Positions 8,354-17,107 of a DNA stretch of 64,000 nt are shown here, piece after piece (within the stretch, counting starts at the first letter, position 1; each line of letters begins with the position of its first letter). Made by a program: the position numbers and the translations under genes. This stretch comes from Pseudoneobacillus sp042683745 (GTDB lineage: Bacteria > Bacillota > Bacilli > Bacillales > Cytobacillaceae). The notes under the pieces were generated by a model that was given only the letters and a program-made list of their open reading frames with translations, ran no database searches and was not told the origin of the DNA. The stretch lies in contig NZ_JBHUJX010000019.1 of assembly GCF_042683745.1 (NCBI RefSeq), positions 186,001 through 250,000 of the forward strand, written 5' to 3'.

Positions 8354-9019
8354 TTAAACAGTAAGCATTTGATCTTCCTTCAATTGTCCACCTTCATAGT
8401 CCTCTAAAGGATGGAACGCTATGGTCGGTAAATTCTCTAAATTCTCCATCCGTTCTTTTAAAAGTTCAATATAGTCCTTACGTTCTTCTTCACTCACACC
8501 TGATGGCACAATAAACGGTTGGATAACATCCAAACCACTGAAATATAAAATTTCATGTTGTAAACCAAATAGTCGTTCTGACATATCCCCTTTTATCCCT
8601 TTAGGCCCATAGCTTTCCAGATGCCTTCCACCTGTTGTAAAGCTGAGCATTGCCTTTTTCCCTTTAAGATTCCCATGGTTATAAATTCCTGGCCCATAAG
8701 CAAAACCTGCAGCAAAAACTCGATCAAACCAACCTTTCACAATTGCTGGTGCAGAAGTCCACCACATTGGGAATTGAAAAATTATAAAGTCTGCCCACTC
8801 CACTTTCTCACGTTCGATTCTTAAATCCATTGGAACATCGTCAGGATTTTTAGGCACAGCCACCTCGCTTAACTGTGCGACAGGGTTAAAATTCATTCCA
8901 TATAAATCGGAAACTTTAACAGAAGCCCCTCTTTCAATTAAAGCCTCAACGGCTGCATCTTTTAAAGCGGCATTATAAGATTTCGATGACGGATGCGCAA
9001 AGACAATTAATACATTCAT
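8354..9019 (-). CDS. NAD(P)H dehydrogenase (quinone), NQO1/MdaB/KefF-type flavodoxin-fold
   Basis: The protein is 221 aa from the ATG at 9019, which has AAGGTAGG upstream; a GTG six codons earlier is less well placed. It shows VLIVFAHPSSKSYNAAL (flavin phosphate loop), the FQFPMWWTSAPAIVKGWFDRVF signature at ~83-104, and GKKAMLSFTTGG near residue 125. These define the flavodoxin_2 family that reduces quinones or related electrophiles by two electrons using FMN/FAD. It is first in a two-gene unit with the MDR oxidoreductase. An 18-bp perfect palindrome lies 31 bases upstream of its start. Confidence 0.92.
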   Translation of the reverse strand: MNVLIVFAHPSSKSYNAALKDAAVEALIERGASVKVSDLYGMNFNPVAQLSEVAVPKNPDDVPMDLRIEREKVEWADFIIFQFPMWWTSAPAIVKGWFDRVFAAGFAYGPGIYNHGNLKGKKAMLSFTTGGRHLESYGPKGIKGDMSERLFGLQHEILYFSGLDVIQPFIVPSGVSEEERKDYIELLKERMENLENLPTIAFHPLEDYEGGQLKEDQMLTV

Positions 9020-9049
9020 TTTATAACCTACCTTCACCTATTTGATATT

Positions 9050-9067
9050 GTTCTATTTTTATAGAAC
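9050..9067. promoter_or_regulatory. Predicted operator for the reductase operon (GTTCTAT-N4-ATAGAAC)
   Basis: A perfect 7-4-7 palindrome lies in front of the reductase operon. The core TTCTAT-N4-ATAGAA recurs as TTCTAT-N4-GTAGAA at 9134-9149 before the divergent ArsR-like gene, so one regulator probably binds both. Confidence 0.6.
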
Positions 9068-9133
9068 TAATTGATAAGTTCATATTATTATAAAGCAAAT
9101 AAATTTGCAACATTTTCCTCATTTAATATTTTT

Positions 9134-9149
9134 TTCTATCGTGGTAGAA
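9134..9149. promoter_or_regulatory. Predicted autoregulatory operator of the ArsR-like gene
   Basis: TTCTATCGTGGTAGAA shares the half-sites of the 9050-9067 palindrome and lies 21 bases upstream of the ArsR-like start codon. This supports autoregulation. Confidence 0.55.
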
Positions 9150-9170
9150 TAAAATTAAGAGGTGAATCAA

Positions 9171-10082
9171 ATGAGTTATCGAGTAGTATTCGAGTTCTCC
9201 CCCTTGTATGAATTGGTCAATAGTCTTGAATTATTTCTTTTCAAAAAATCGATCAAAAACGCTGACCTCGGTCCTGAATGGATTAAAGCTGTTCAAGAAA
9301 AATTAGATGCACAAAATTTGGACCTTGGAAATCCAAAGGACCTTCCTTGCTTTCAATATTTAAATTTATTAATTTGGCAGTCACCTGAAAAAGAAAATGT
9401 GGAGGCTTTTATCAAATGGCTACATTCTCTTGAACCGGGTAGCATCTATGAGAAATTATTTTCATATGTATCTGAATCTTTACCGTCAAACTTATCTGCT
9501 ATCAGAGATCGATATGTAGACTTAATTAAAAAATGGAATGATATATATTTTTCAAAAATGGATACTGAGATTCTAGTTCTATTAAGGGAATCTGTAAGCA
9601 AATGGGACGGAAAAATAATTGCTAGGGATTCCATTGCATTTGTTGAGCAAGTATCTGGTGGTTTAAGAATTGAGGCATATGAAGGTTTAGAGCAGGTGAT
9701 AATGACTCCAACGTTTCACATAAGCCCACTTGTATCGATTAGTAAGTTTAAAAATATCGCACATATTTTATATCCTGTTGATGCACTCGTTTCAGATCCG
9801 CACCAACCTTCTAAGAAACTAGCCAGAATCACTAAAGCGTTAGCCGATGAAAATCGTCTTCGCATCATTAAGCTATTAAAGGAAGGTCCGAAAACATTTA
9901 CTGAAATATTAAAGCACTTTGATGTATCGAAAAGCACCGTCCATCACCACGTCATGTTATTACGGACCGCAGGCCTTATAAGTGCTTATCATACAAATGA
10001 ATGTTGCAGTGAAACCTTTGTTTATCGACCAAATGGGATGAAAGAGCTCACGGAACAATTTAATGAATATATTGAAAAATAA
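9171..10082 (+). CDS. ArsR-like winged-helix regulator with long N-terminal domain
   Basis: The protein is 303 aa from the ATG at 9171, with GAGGTGA just upstream. The C-terminal third is an ArsR-type winged helix (ITKALADENRLRIIKLL, FDVSKSTVHHHVMLLRTAGL at ~215-285). The first ~200 residues are an uncharacterised domain of the kind often annotated as DUF5937, so this is much longer than a classical ~100-aa ArsR. No CxCxxC metal site is visible, although a Cys pair occurs near the end (NECCSET). It is divergent from a quinone reductase operon, so its signal is more likely an electrophile than a metal. A strong terminator follows directly. Confidence 0.82.
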   Translation: MSYRVVFEFSPLYELVNSLELFLFKKSIKNADLGPEWIKAVQEKLDAQNLDLGNPKDLPCFQYLNLLIWQSPEKENVEAFIKWLHSLEPGSIYEKLFSYVSESLPSNLSAIRDRYVDLIKKWNDIYFSKMDTEILVLLRESVSKWDGKIIARDSIAFVEQVSGGLRIEAYEGLEQVIMTPTFHISPLVSISKFKNIAHILYPVDALVSDPHQPSKKLARITKALADENRLRIIKLLKEGPKTFTEILKHFDVSKSTVHHHVMLLRTAGLISAYHTNECCSETFVYRPNGMKELTEQFNEYIEK

Positions 10083-10106
10083 GCTGCCGGGCATTGGCAG
10101 CTTATT
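10078..10106 (+). terminator. Rho-independent terminator of the ArsR-like gene
   Basis: AATAAGCTGCC pairs perfectly with GGCAGCTTATT over a 7-base loop, followed by TT. The stop codon is inside the left arm. Confidence 0.85.
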
Positions 10107-10145
10107 TTCGTTATTAAATGCTTAAGCATAAAGAGGTATAATCTA

Positions 10146-10210
10146 TTGACAAATTTTTAAAATATTTATATAGTTTAATTGTTAACCAACCATAAATATA
10201 AGTTTACAAT
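10146..10210 (+). promoter_or_regulatory. SigA promoter with BirA operator before bioY
   Basis: TTGACA (10146-10151) and TATAGT (10169-10174) are separated by 17 bases. Just downstream, ATTGTTAAC (10178-10186), 15 bases, then GTTTACAAT (10202-10210) matches the BirA/biotin operator (GTTAAC-N15-GTTAAC type) with one mismatch. Biotin-loaded BirA would block initiation here. Confidence 0.85.
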
Positions 10211-10228
10211 CCAGAGAAGGAGCGACAT

Positions 10229-10807
10229 ATGACCAACCAACAACAAAAATTAAAAATGATGATTGTGACTGCCTTATTTGCGGCAATCATAAGTGTATTA
10301 GCACAAATTACAGTTCCACTTCCGCTTGTTCCTATAACAGGCCAAACACTTGCAATCGGGTTAGCAGCTACTATCCTTGGATCGCGTTACGGAACGTTGT
10401 CAGTACTTTTGTATCTTCTTATTGGATCAGTAGGAGTACCAGTATTTGCTGAGTTTTCCGGCGGTATTTCCAAACTTGTCGGTCCAACAGGAGGTTATTT
10501 AGTAGGATTTGTCCCAGCAGCCTTCTTAATGGGCTGGATTATGGAAAAGACATCCTTCAATCTGATGAATGCCATGATCGCTAATACGATTGGAATGTTG
10601 ATTACCTTAGCTTTCGGAACGGCTTGGTTAAAAATTGCTGCCGATTTAACTTGGTCAGCAGCTTTAGCAGGTGGGTTTACTCCATTTATTATTGTGGGAT
10701 TAATTAAAGCAGCACTTGCTTCATGGATTGGTATTTTAGTAAGAAATAGGTTGATCTCTGCAAATCTATTATTTTCAGAGAAGACTAATTTACCTAAATC
10801 AGCATAA
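10229..10807 (+). CDS. bioY: BioY, substrate-binding component of the biotin ECF transporter
   Basis: The 192-aa hydrophobic protein has about six membrane segments and the BioY features ITVPLPLVPITGQTLAIGLAA near residue 28-48 and the Gly-rich GGISKLVGPTGGYLVGFV at ~78-95. GAAGGAGCGAC precedes the ATG. BioY captures biotin in the membrane and works with the shared EcfA/A'/T energising module (not encoded here) or alone. The BirA box over the promoter independently supports a biotin role. It is transcribed as a single gene ending at the palindromic terminator at 10863-10896. Confidence 0.95.
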   Translation: MTNQQQKLKMMIVTALFAAIISVLAQITVPLPLVPITGQTLAIGLAATILGSRYGTLSVLLYLLIGSVGVPVFAEFSGGISKLVGPTGGYLVGFVPAAFLMGWIMEKTSFNLMNAMIANTIGMLITLAFGTAWLKIAADLTWSAALAGGFTPFIIVGLIKAALASWIGILVRNRLISANLLFSEKTNLPKSA

Positions 10808-10862
10808 ATGAAGTAATTCATTACAAAAAATTCTAAATCAAAGTATTCAAGACGCTTAAAAC

Positions 10863-10896
10863 AAAAGGGTCGCAATTCATGAATTGCGACCCTTTT
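10863..10896. terminator. 34-bp perfect palindrome, bidirectional terminator of bioY and vpr
   Basis: AAAAGGGTCGCAATTCAT and its complement meet at 10879/10880 without mismatch, giving A- and T-runs on either side. It lies between the convergent ends of bioY and vpr. Confidence 0.9.
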
Positions 10897-10903
10897 TAGT
10901 ACA

Positions 10904-13336
10904 TTATTTTATTTCAAAATTCACTCCACTTTGAGTTGTTTTACCAGCATACGTCGCATTGGAATATAAATTGTAAAAGCCTTTACCAAGCTTTTGTCCA
11001 TTTACAGTTCCATCCCAATCAAAGGTATTATATCCTGCAGGTACATTAGTATGCTCGGAAATTACCCCTATAAATTGTACTGGTGATCCTGTTGAAGTTG
11101 CCGTATAAATGAAAAATACTGCTGTTTCTGCTCCACCTGGGAAATATCCATTAATAGCTACTGGCCCATTACTATCTTGTGATACTGACATGCTTGATAC
11201 ACGAGGATAATCAGGCTCTTTTACAAAAAGTATGGTTGGAACATTTATAGTTTTATTTCCGTTACTAATATTAATCGTACCTTCATAGTGGCCAGGAGCA
11301 AGCTGCCCGGCATCTACTTGTACATTTAGGTTCACTTGTTGGGATTGACCAGCATTAACCTTAAGGTTATTACTTGTTGATACTTTAATAGCGTCTGAGC
11401 TTTCTCCAAAATTTACTTCAAAGCTATAAGTTTGGCGATCGGAAGAAAGATTTTTAATGGTGAAATGTTGTTTTTCTACTTGCTTCCCTTTATCCTTATA
11501 GAACGTCCCAAATGAATGACTTCCTGGTGTAACAAGTGTATCCGTTTTAATGGCATCAACTACCCGAATACTACCTGCACCTTGTGTATTATGAGGATAA
11601 ACTAGACCTGTCGCTGGGTTAATTAGATCTTCAGCCGTATTCATAAACGCTGCTTTAACATCATCCACATTCCAATCTGGATGAGCTTGTAATAATAATG
11701 CTGCAGCACCTGCTACATGTGGAGATGCCATACTTGTTCCTTGCTTCGATCCGTAACCATGAGGATTTGCAGGGTCATGTGTTGGGATTGTACTTCTAAT
11801 GTTAACTCCAGGAGCAGAAACATCAGGCTTAATCATCCAAGTACCTGTAGCTGGACCACGAGATGAGAAATCAGCCATTGTTTCAGGGTATCGTGAATTA
11901 AAATTAACATCGAATGTAACTTTATTGTTTCCTTTGGTTAATTCGCTTTTTAATTTTTCACCGTCTTCTTGAGTTGTTCTTAGTGTAGGAATTGCTGTAC
12001 CAGGAACAACGACAATTTCACCTGCTACGTTATTATAAATAATCGCTGCAACAGCTCCTGCATCTTTTGCAGCCGAAGCTTTATCAACAAATGCAATTCC
12101 AGCCCCACGGCTAATTAACGCTACTTTCCCTTGTATATCTTTTCCAACAAACTCCGCTGGAGAACCAAATCCGACATCTACAAACTCAAGAGTTTGTCCC
12201 TTTAAATCTGTTATCGCTTTATCGTTCGGGAATCCCATTACTTTACTAGAAGGATACGAAATTCCTTCTGATGTAGTAATCGATGCATCAAATACATTAT
12301 AAGGAAGCTGTGTTGCTCCAACAGAAATGGCTTGACGAGAAGTACCTGGAGAACCAACCGTCCAGTTATTTGGACCACTATTTCCATTTGATGTGACGGC
12401 TACAACACCTTCAGCCATTGCCCAGTCTAAAGCAATGCTTGTAGCCCAATCAGGCGCGTTTAATGAATTACCTAATGATAGGTTCATAACATCCGCTCCA
12501 TCTTGAACTGCTTTTTCAACACCTGCAATAACGTTTTCAGTTGATCCGCTTCCGCCAGGTCCAAGTACACGGTAAGCAAGTAATGTTGCATCTGGTGCAA
12601 CCCCTTTAATTAAACCATTAGCAGCAACTGTTCCAGCAACGTGAGAACCATGATCCGTAGAATTACCTCTTGGGTCACCTTTTGGAGTTTCCTGTGGGTC
12701 GTTATCATTATCTACGAAATCCCAGCCTTTATAATCGCTAAATGCATGTGCTAAATCTGGGTGGGTATAATCGGCTCCTGTATCAATAACTGCTACCGTT
12801 ACTCCTTTTCCAGTAAATCCACTGTCCCAAGCTTGATTAGCCCCAATATGCGGGGCACTATCTAACATATTCGGACTGTATTCTTCTTCAGAAATCGCTT
12901 CCCCATCACCGACGCTTGTCACATTATATGTAACATTAGGATATACTGCTTTAACTCCCGGTAACGCCAAAAGTTCAGGTATTTGATTAGCGGGTAATTC
13001 TACCGAGAATCCAGAAAATACATAATCATATTCACGATTTACATTTGAATTTTTTACAATTTTACTAAGATTTGATTTTACTTGATTACGAGCATTTGAA
13101 AGATTTGATTTTGATTGACTTTTACCTTTGTGTTTTGCTTCTAAGATTGAAGGCTCTTTTAGCTCAACGATGACTGAAGTAGTTTGCGAGGATGCGAAAT
13201 TATAATCACCAAATAGTTCCGCTAGCTGTACGTTTTCAGTTGTGCTTGTTTTAACATTGGCACCTACTCCTAATGGTGCAAATGTTAATAGTAATCCAGA
13301 TGAGATAATAACGGACTTAATAAACCTTTTTGACAT
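10904..13336 (-). CDS. vpr: Vpr-type extracellular subtilisin-like serine protease
   Basis: The 810-aa preproprotein has a signal peptide (MSKRFIKSVIISSGLLL... to about residue 26), an inhibitor_I9-like propeptide to ~140, and an S8 catalytic domain interrupted by a PA domain (~385-475). The triad is Asp185 (VAVIDTGADYTHPDL), His232 (DHGSHVAGT) and Ser535 (GTSMASPHVAGAA). A C-terminal beta-domain follows. Length and long stretches (LLAYRVLGPGGSG, AVTSNGNSGPN, MIKPDVSAPGVNI) match B. subtilis Vpr, a minor secreted protease also implicated in processing of lantibiotic leader peptides. It is monocistronic, with a shared terminator at 10863-10896. Confidence 0.95.
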   Translation of the reverse strand: MSKRFIKSVIISSGLLLTFAPLGVGANVKTSTTENVQLAELFGDYNFASSQTTSVIVELKEPSILEAKHKGKSQSKSNLSNARNQVKSNLSKIVKNSNVNREYDYVFSGFSVELPANQIPELLALPGVKAVYPNVTYNVTSVGDGEAISEEEYSPNMLDSAPHIGANQAWDSGFTGKGVTVAVIDTGADYTHPDLAHAFSDYKGWDFVDNDNDPQETPKGDPRGNSTDHGSHVAGTVAANGLIKGVAPDATLLAYRVLGPGGSGSTENVIAGVEKAVQDGADVMNLSLGNSLNAPDWATSIALDWAMAEGVVAVTSNGNSGPNNWTVGSPGTSRQAISVGATQLPYNVFDASITTSEGISYPSSKVMGFPNDKAITDLKGQTLEFVDVGFGSPAEFVGKDIQGKVALISRGAGIAFVDKASAAKDAGAVAAIIYNNVAGEIVVVPGTAIPTLRTTQEDGEKLKSELTKGNNKVTFDVNFNSRYPETMADFSSRGPATGTWMIKPDVSAPGVNIRSTIPTHDPANPHGYGSKQGTSMASPHVAGAAALLLQAHPDWNVDDVKAAFMNTAEDLINPATGLVYPHNTQGAGSIRVVDAIKTDTLVTPGSHSFGTFYKDKGKQVEKQHFTIKNLSSDRQTYSFEVNFGESSDAIKVSTSNNLKVNAGQSQQVNLNVQVDAGQLAPGHYEGTINISNGNKTINVPTILFVKEPDYPRVSSMSVSQDSNGPVAINGYFPGGAETAVFFIYTATSTGSPVQFIGVISEHTNVPAGYNTFDWDGTVNGQKLGKGFYNLYSNATYAGKTTQSGVNFEIK

Positions 13337-13539
13337 TTTTCCACTCCAACCCCTTATTTATATTTTATAAGTTCTAAAGTATCCTCTTAAAAAATCACAC
13401 CTCCGCGTTATTGACATAATATTATTAATATTCTAAAAACAAATTAGTTTTCCCTTGAGCATTAATGACTATTGTTTCGACGTGATTAGCGGATTATTGA
13501 CAATGACATTACAACAAATGGGATATTTCGGCAAAACTG

Positions 13540-13563
13540 CGATTATTGTCTATTAGCAATAAT
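13540..13563. promoter_or_regulatory. 8-bp inverted repeat GATTATTG-N8-CAATAATC
   Basis: Perfect arms lie in the 472-base gap between vpr and the small fbp-like gene, with a possible TTGACA box nearby at 13497. It could be an operator for a transcript that ends at the terminator at 13681-13710. Confidence 0.35.
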
Positions 13564-13594
13564 CATATTAATCTACAGTTCTTTCTTAAAATGC

Positions 13595-13710
13595 ATTCTT
13601 TCGAGGTTAGCCAGCATATGTTTTCTCCATCACAGGATGTAGATTGAAAGAATTAGCCTAATCAACTGTCAATAGAAAAAAGTCCTGAAAATTTTTTCAG
13701 GACTTTTTTT
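13595..13710 (+). ncRNA. Candidate small structured RNA ending in a strong terminator
   Basis: There is no open frame here, yet ATTCTTTCGA (13595-13604) pairs with TTGAAAGAAT (13644-13653), one G-U included, and encloses a small CATC-ACAG-GATG hairpin. A textbook terminator follows: AGTCCTGAA (13681-13689), 6-base loop, TTCAGGACT (13696-13704), then T7. A terminator without a gene upstream of it on this strand suggests a small RNA. The terminator is also A-rich on the other side, so it could partly be bidirectional. Identity is unknown; proximity to iron genes makes an FsrA-like role conceivable but unsupported. Confidence 0.4.
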
Positions 13711-13808
13711 ACTATTTTATCCGTCTACTTTCCAAGCACCCTCGCATATGATTAATAATTAAGGGCTTTCCAGTCTCATCCTTATTTTTAGAAGGGAGCA
13801 TTTTTTCC

Positions 13809-13967
13809 ATGTCTAATGAATTGCGTAAGGCGATTGAAAAAGCAAAAAAATACTACAAACAAAAATTAGTAGATGCGGGGGTTTATAAATCTACTGACCC
13901 TGAGTTACATGGGCTTACCTTGAGCGATATGATCCAATTATATCAAAAACACAAAGCATCAAAGTGA
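13809..13967 (+). CDS. Small Fur-regulated basic protein (Fbp family)
   Basis: A 52-aa basic protein (MSNELRKAIEKAKKYYKQKL, then VDAGVYKSTDPELHGLTLSD, then MIQLYQKHKASK). The pattern of a charged helix, a G-[VI]-YK turn and a LYxLTLSDL-like helix fits the FbpA/FbpB-type proteins that B. subtilis makes under iron starvation, probably as partners of the sRNA FsrA. GAAGGGAG lies 11 bases upstream of the ATG, slightly far. It points toward the efeUOB iron-uptake operon, ending 45 bases from the efeU stop codon, which supports an iron link. The family call rests on short-sequence similarity. Confidence 0.65.
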   Translation: MSNELRKAIEKAKKYYKQKLVDAGVYKSTDPELHGLTLSDMIQLYQKHKASK

Positions 13968-14012
13968 TTTCATAGCCACTTATTCTCCGTCTTCCCAATA
14001 ACTCTCTCAAAT

Positions 14013-15767
14013 CTATTTGGCGATAGCATGATGCTGACTCTTGCCTGATTTATTAACATAAATAGTCGTTCCAATAATCATCACAATCAATACGAATTGT
14101 GGAATAATTGTTTCCAATGTTGGAAAAAATCCAAGCCCATCATAATAAGGTACATTTGCTAATGAATGAACTGGTAAAGTGTTGGCAACCTGTAGGGCAT
14201 GAATGCTGACTCCAAGCATTTTAAATGATAATACATAAATCAGTAAGGTTGCCGTAATAAAAAATGGTCGCATCGGTATAACAGAACTGTAGCGTATAAT
14301 GACAAATCCAAGGATGACTAAAATGACAATGGCAATTCCAATTCCTAGAATAAGCTGGTTCATCTCCATTGACGGCGCCATTCCGGCATAGAAAATGATA
14401 GTCTCAGCACCCTCACGGAAAATCGATAGAAAGCTTAGTAACGTCATGGATAATAAACTTCCTTTTGCCAGTGCGTTTCCAAGATTCTCTTTAATATATT
14501 GATTCCAGTGAGCAATATTGGTCTTTTTATGAAGCCAAGCTCCTACTGTCAACATCATGACCACAGCAATAATCCCAATAACTCCTTCAATGTATTCCCG
14601 GCTGGATGCTGCTGTCAATTTAGAAAAGAATACATTCATCACAATTGCAAGAATGGCACTAGCCACTATTCCACCGAACACTCCACCCCATATCCAACCT
14701 TGTTTATCCTGATGATTCGTTTTCTTCAAAAATGCTAATAAACCTGTGATAATTAATAATGCTTCCAAACCTTCTCTTAGTAAGATTAGTAAGGCATCGA
14801 TATAAGAATAGCTTGTTTTTCCAGAAAGCAATTGTAGACGTTCTTGTAAATCATTAACAATTGATTTCGCCTTTAGGATATCCTTCTTTTCAGAATTTAA
14901 TAGACTAATTGCAGCAGGGATTTCATTTTCCATACTGGCGTAAAGTTTTGTGTCTTTCGTTCGCACTTCGCCTTCTACCGCTGGCCAAATCAGCAATACT
15001 TGATTTAAGTGATCAGACGCCTTAGCAGGCTCTTTCCCCTCTAGTGCTAGCTCACTTTTTTCTAATAAAGCAATCACTTCACTTAGAGAGTGATCACTTG
15101 TCGTTTTTTTTGTTATTTTTCCATTTATAAAATTATCTAAAGCCACTTTCATTTTCTTTGCACTTTTCAAAGCTTTTTCTTGATCTGGAGGAGTTTGAGT
15201 GAGTGAAATTCTTAGTAAAGCGAATCCAGTTTCAATTTCTCCATAAGACACAACGCTTTCGTTTCGAACAATGACTTCATAGGAAGTCCATTTCGCTAAC
15301 AACTGCTCGTATTTTGCTTTTGCCTCTTCTAATTGTCCATTTTGAATAATTTCACTAAGCTCATCTACATAAGGGATAAGCGCAGTAAGCTTTGCTTTTT
15401 CCGATTCAGAGTTGGAAGGGTTTTCAGCATTATGGTAGGATGCTAACGCTTTCGATAACGAAGAAAGAGCCTTTCCAATAGCGTCAGCATCTTTTTCGGA
15501 TTTTACTAACTCATTTTGCACTTCTGTTAATGAGCGATTAACCTCTACCGCCTTTTCTCCCGCTTTTATTTCCTGCCATAGCTGATTAAATTTATCGATA
15601 CTAGTATTTACAGAAACCCAATCAGCTTCCTTCGTCTTCATAATTGCATCGCCAATCTCAATGTATAGATCATCATAACTATTTTGGCCTAATACGGAAT
15701 CGGCAAATGCACTAACGAACAAAAAAATAGTCAGAACAAATAAGCCCGCTTTATAAAAAACTCTCAC
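14013..15767 (-). CDS. efeU: EfeU / FTR1-family iron permease
   Basis: The 584-aa protein starts at GTG (15767) with AGGAG 10 bases upstream; the overlapping ATG is out of frame. A signal peptide (~1-27) leads to a ~290-residue extracytoplasmic helical domain, then seven or so membrane segments. The two FTR1 iron-channel motifs are REGLE (331-335) and REGAE (451-455). In the Bacillus EfeUOB (YwbLMN) system the permease moves ferric iron delivered by EfeO after EfeB action. It is the last gene of efeO-efeB-efeU, an order different from the B. subtilis efeU-O-B arrangement. Confidence 0.93.
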   Translation of the reverse strand: MRVFYKAGLFVLTIFLFVSAFADSVLGQNSYDDLYIEIGDAIMKTKEADWVSVNTSIDKFNQLWQEIKAGEKAVEVNRSLTEVQNELVKSEKDADAIGKALSSLSKALASYHNAENPSNSESEKAKLTALIPYVDELSEIIQNGQLEEAKAKYEQLLAKWTSYEVIVRNESVVSYGEIETGFALLRISLTQTPPDQEKALKSAKKMKVALDNFINGKITKKTTSDHSLSEVIALLEKSELALEGKEPAKASDHLNQVLLIWPAVEGEVRTKDTKLYASMENEIPAAISLLNSEKKDILKAKSIVNDLQERLQLLSGKTSYSYIDALLILLREGLEALLIITGLLAFLKKTNHQDKQGWIWGGVFGGIVASAILAIVMNVFFSKLTAASSREYIEGVIGIIAVVMMLTVGAWLHKKTNIAHWNQYIKENLGNALAKGSLLSMTLLSFLSIFREGAETIIFYAGMAPSMEMNQLILGIGIAIVILVILGFVIIRYSSVIPMRPFFITATLLIYVLSFKMLGVSIHALQVANTLPVHSLANVPYYDGLGFFPTLETIIPQFVLIVMIIGTTIYVNKSGKSQHHAIAK

Positions 15768-15805
15768 ATTTATTCAGCTCCTATTATAGAAGAAAAAAAG
15801 AGAAA

Positions 15806-17104
15806 CTATAAAAACAAAGTTTCCCCAATAAATCCTCCCTTTTTTACACCTGGAAGGCATGCAAACATAGCACTGCCCCGATGGACTATATATTCATTTA
15901 ATTGATCCATTTTTGATAACCTTTGTTGGATAGGAACGAATTGCTTTTCGGGGCTGCGCTGAAAACTAATAAATAATAATCCAGCATCAAACGTTCCTCT
16001 TTTGATATCCATTCCTTCCGCGTATGAAAAGGAACGGCGTAAGATTTTCTCTTTTCCCTCACCGCGAGCAACCTTTAAATGGGCAGTGTTTGGAATATAT
16101 TCCTGCCCATGATCATTCTTCTTCTTAAAATCAGCCTCATCAAATTCTTTCTGCTGACCAAGAGGGGCACCACTGTCACGATAACGTCCGAATGTGTTTT
16201 CTTGTTCCTTAAGAACGGTCCGATCCCAAACCTCAAGGAACATTTGAATACGGCGAACGACAAAATAGGAGCCGTTAACAAGCCAATCTGGACCATCTCC
16301 TTCTTGGACCCAGACATGCTCATTCATTTCCTTTTCATTATTCACATCAGGATTAATCGTACCATCCTTAAACCCAAATAGATTACGAGGAGTTTCACTT
16401 TTCACATTCGCCTGTTTTGTCCGTTGAAATCCAGCTTGACCCCATTTCAGCACCGCTTTTCCACGTGCAATTCGTGCAAAATTTCGAACCGCATGAAAAG
16501 CAACCTGAGGATCATCTGCACACGCTTGAATACAAATGTCTCCTCCTGTCCACTGACTTTCTAAGGCATCAAGCGGAAATTTTGGCAAATCCTTTAACTC
16601 TTTCGGCTGTTTATTTTGTAGACCAAAACGATCTTTGCCATCTTTAGTAAACAAAGTCGGTCCCACTCCAAAGGTAATCGTTAGATTCGAAGCAGAAAGT
16701 CCTTCAGCCTCTCCTGTATCATCTGGTGGCATCAGTTTGTTATCCGTTAAATCTCCAACCGCTTTACCTTCCGTAATCGCAGCCGCTGCAGCCGTCCATT
16801 CTTTAAAAAGCTTAACCAGTTCCTCTTTGTTTCCTGTGATCACATCAAAGGAAGCAAAGTAAACATGGTTTTGGACCTCTGTCGCCACTCCCGCTTGATT
16901 CTTACCGTAGAAAGGAACGATGTCTTTTATGGTGTCTTTTTTTATGGATGAAGACATCGTGTCAGCAACCGCTAATGCTCCTCCGACTCCTGCTGCACCT
17001 AGCAGAACACCGACTCCACCTATCCCTGCTGCTTTTAGTATTTCTCTTCTAGAAATTTGTTTTTTCAGTAGATTGGAATCTTCTTCTCTCTTAATCTCTG
17101 ACAA
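15806..17104 (-). CDS. efeB: EfeB, Tat-exported Dyp-type heme peroxidase
   Basis: The 432-aa protein uses a TTG start (17104) with GGAGGG seven bases upstream, lying inside the last codons of efeO. A twin-arginine signal SRREILKAAG (residues 18-27) with an Ala/Gly-rich stretch directs folded export. Dyp peroxidase marks are GFKDGTINP (~235-245) and the heme-site region FGRYRDSGAPLG. EfeB oxidises Fe(II) with peroxide and/or releases iron from heme at the membrane surface. Only 3 bases separate it from efeO, so the two are translationally coupled. Confidence 0.93.
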   Translation of the reverse strand: MSEIKREEDSNLLKKQISRREILKAAGIGGVGVLLGAAGVGGALAVADTMSSSIKKDTIKDIVPFYGKNQAGVATEVQNHVYFASFDVITGNKEELVKLFKEWTAAAAAITEGKAVGDLTDNKLMPPDDTGEAEGLSASNLTITFGVGPTLFTKDGKDRFGLQNKQPKELKDLPKFPLDALESQWTGGDICIQACADDPQVAFHAVRNFARIARGKAVLKWGQAGFQRTKQANVKSETPRNLFGFKDGTINPDVNNEKEMNEHVWVQEGDGPDWLVNGSYFVVRRIQMFLEVWDRTVLKEQENTFGRYRDSGAPLGQQKEFDEADFKKKNDHGQEYIPNTAHLKVARGEGKEKILRRSFSYAEGMDIKRGTFDAGLLFISFQRSPEKQFVPIQQRLSKMDQLNEYIVHRGSAMFACLPGVKKGGFIGETLFL

Positions 17105-17107
17105 GGT

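Noticed and set aside
13595..13710. Assignment of the candidate RNA as FsrA
   Set aside because: Only the iron-gene neighbourhood supports this; no C-rich seed or clear Fur box is visible, so it is left unnamed.
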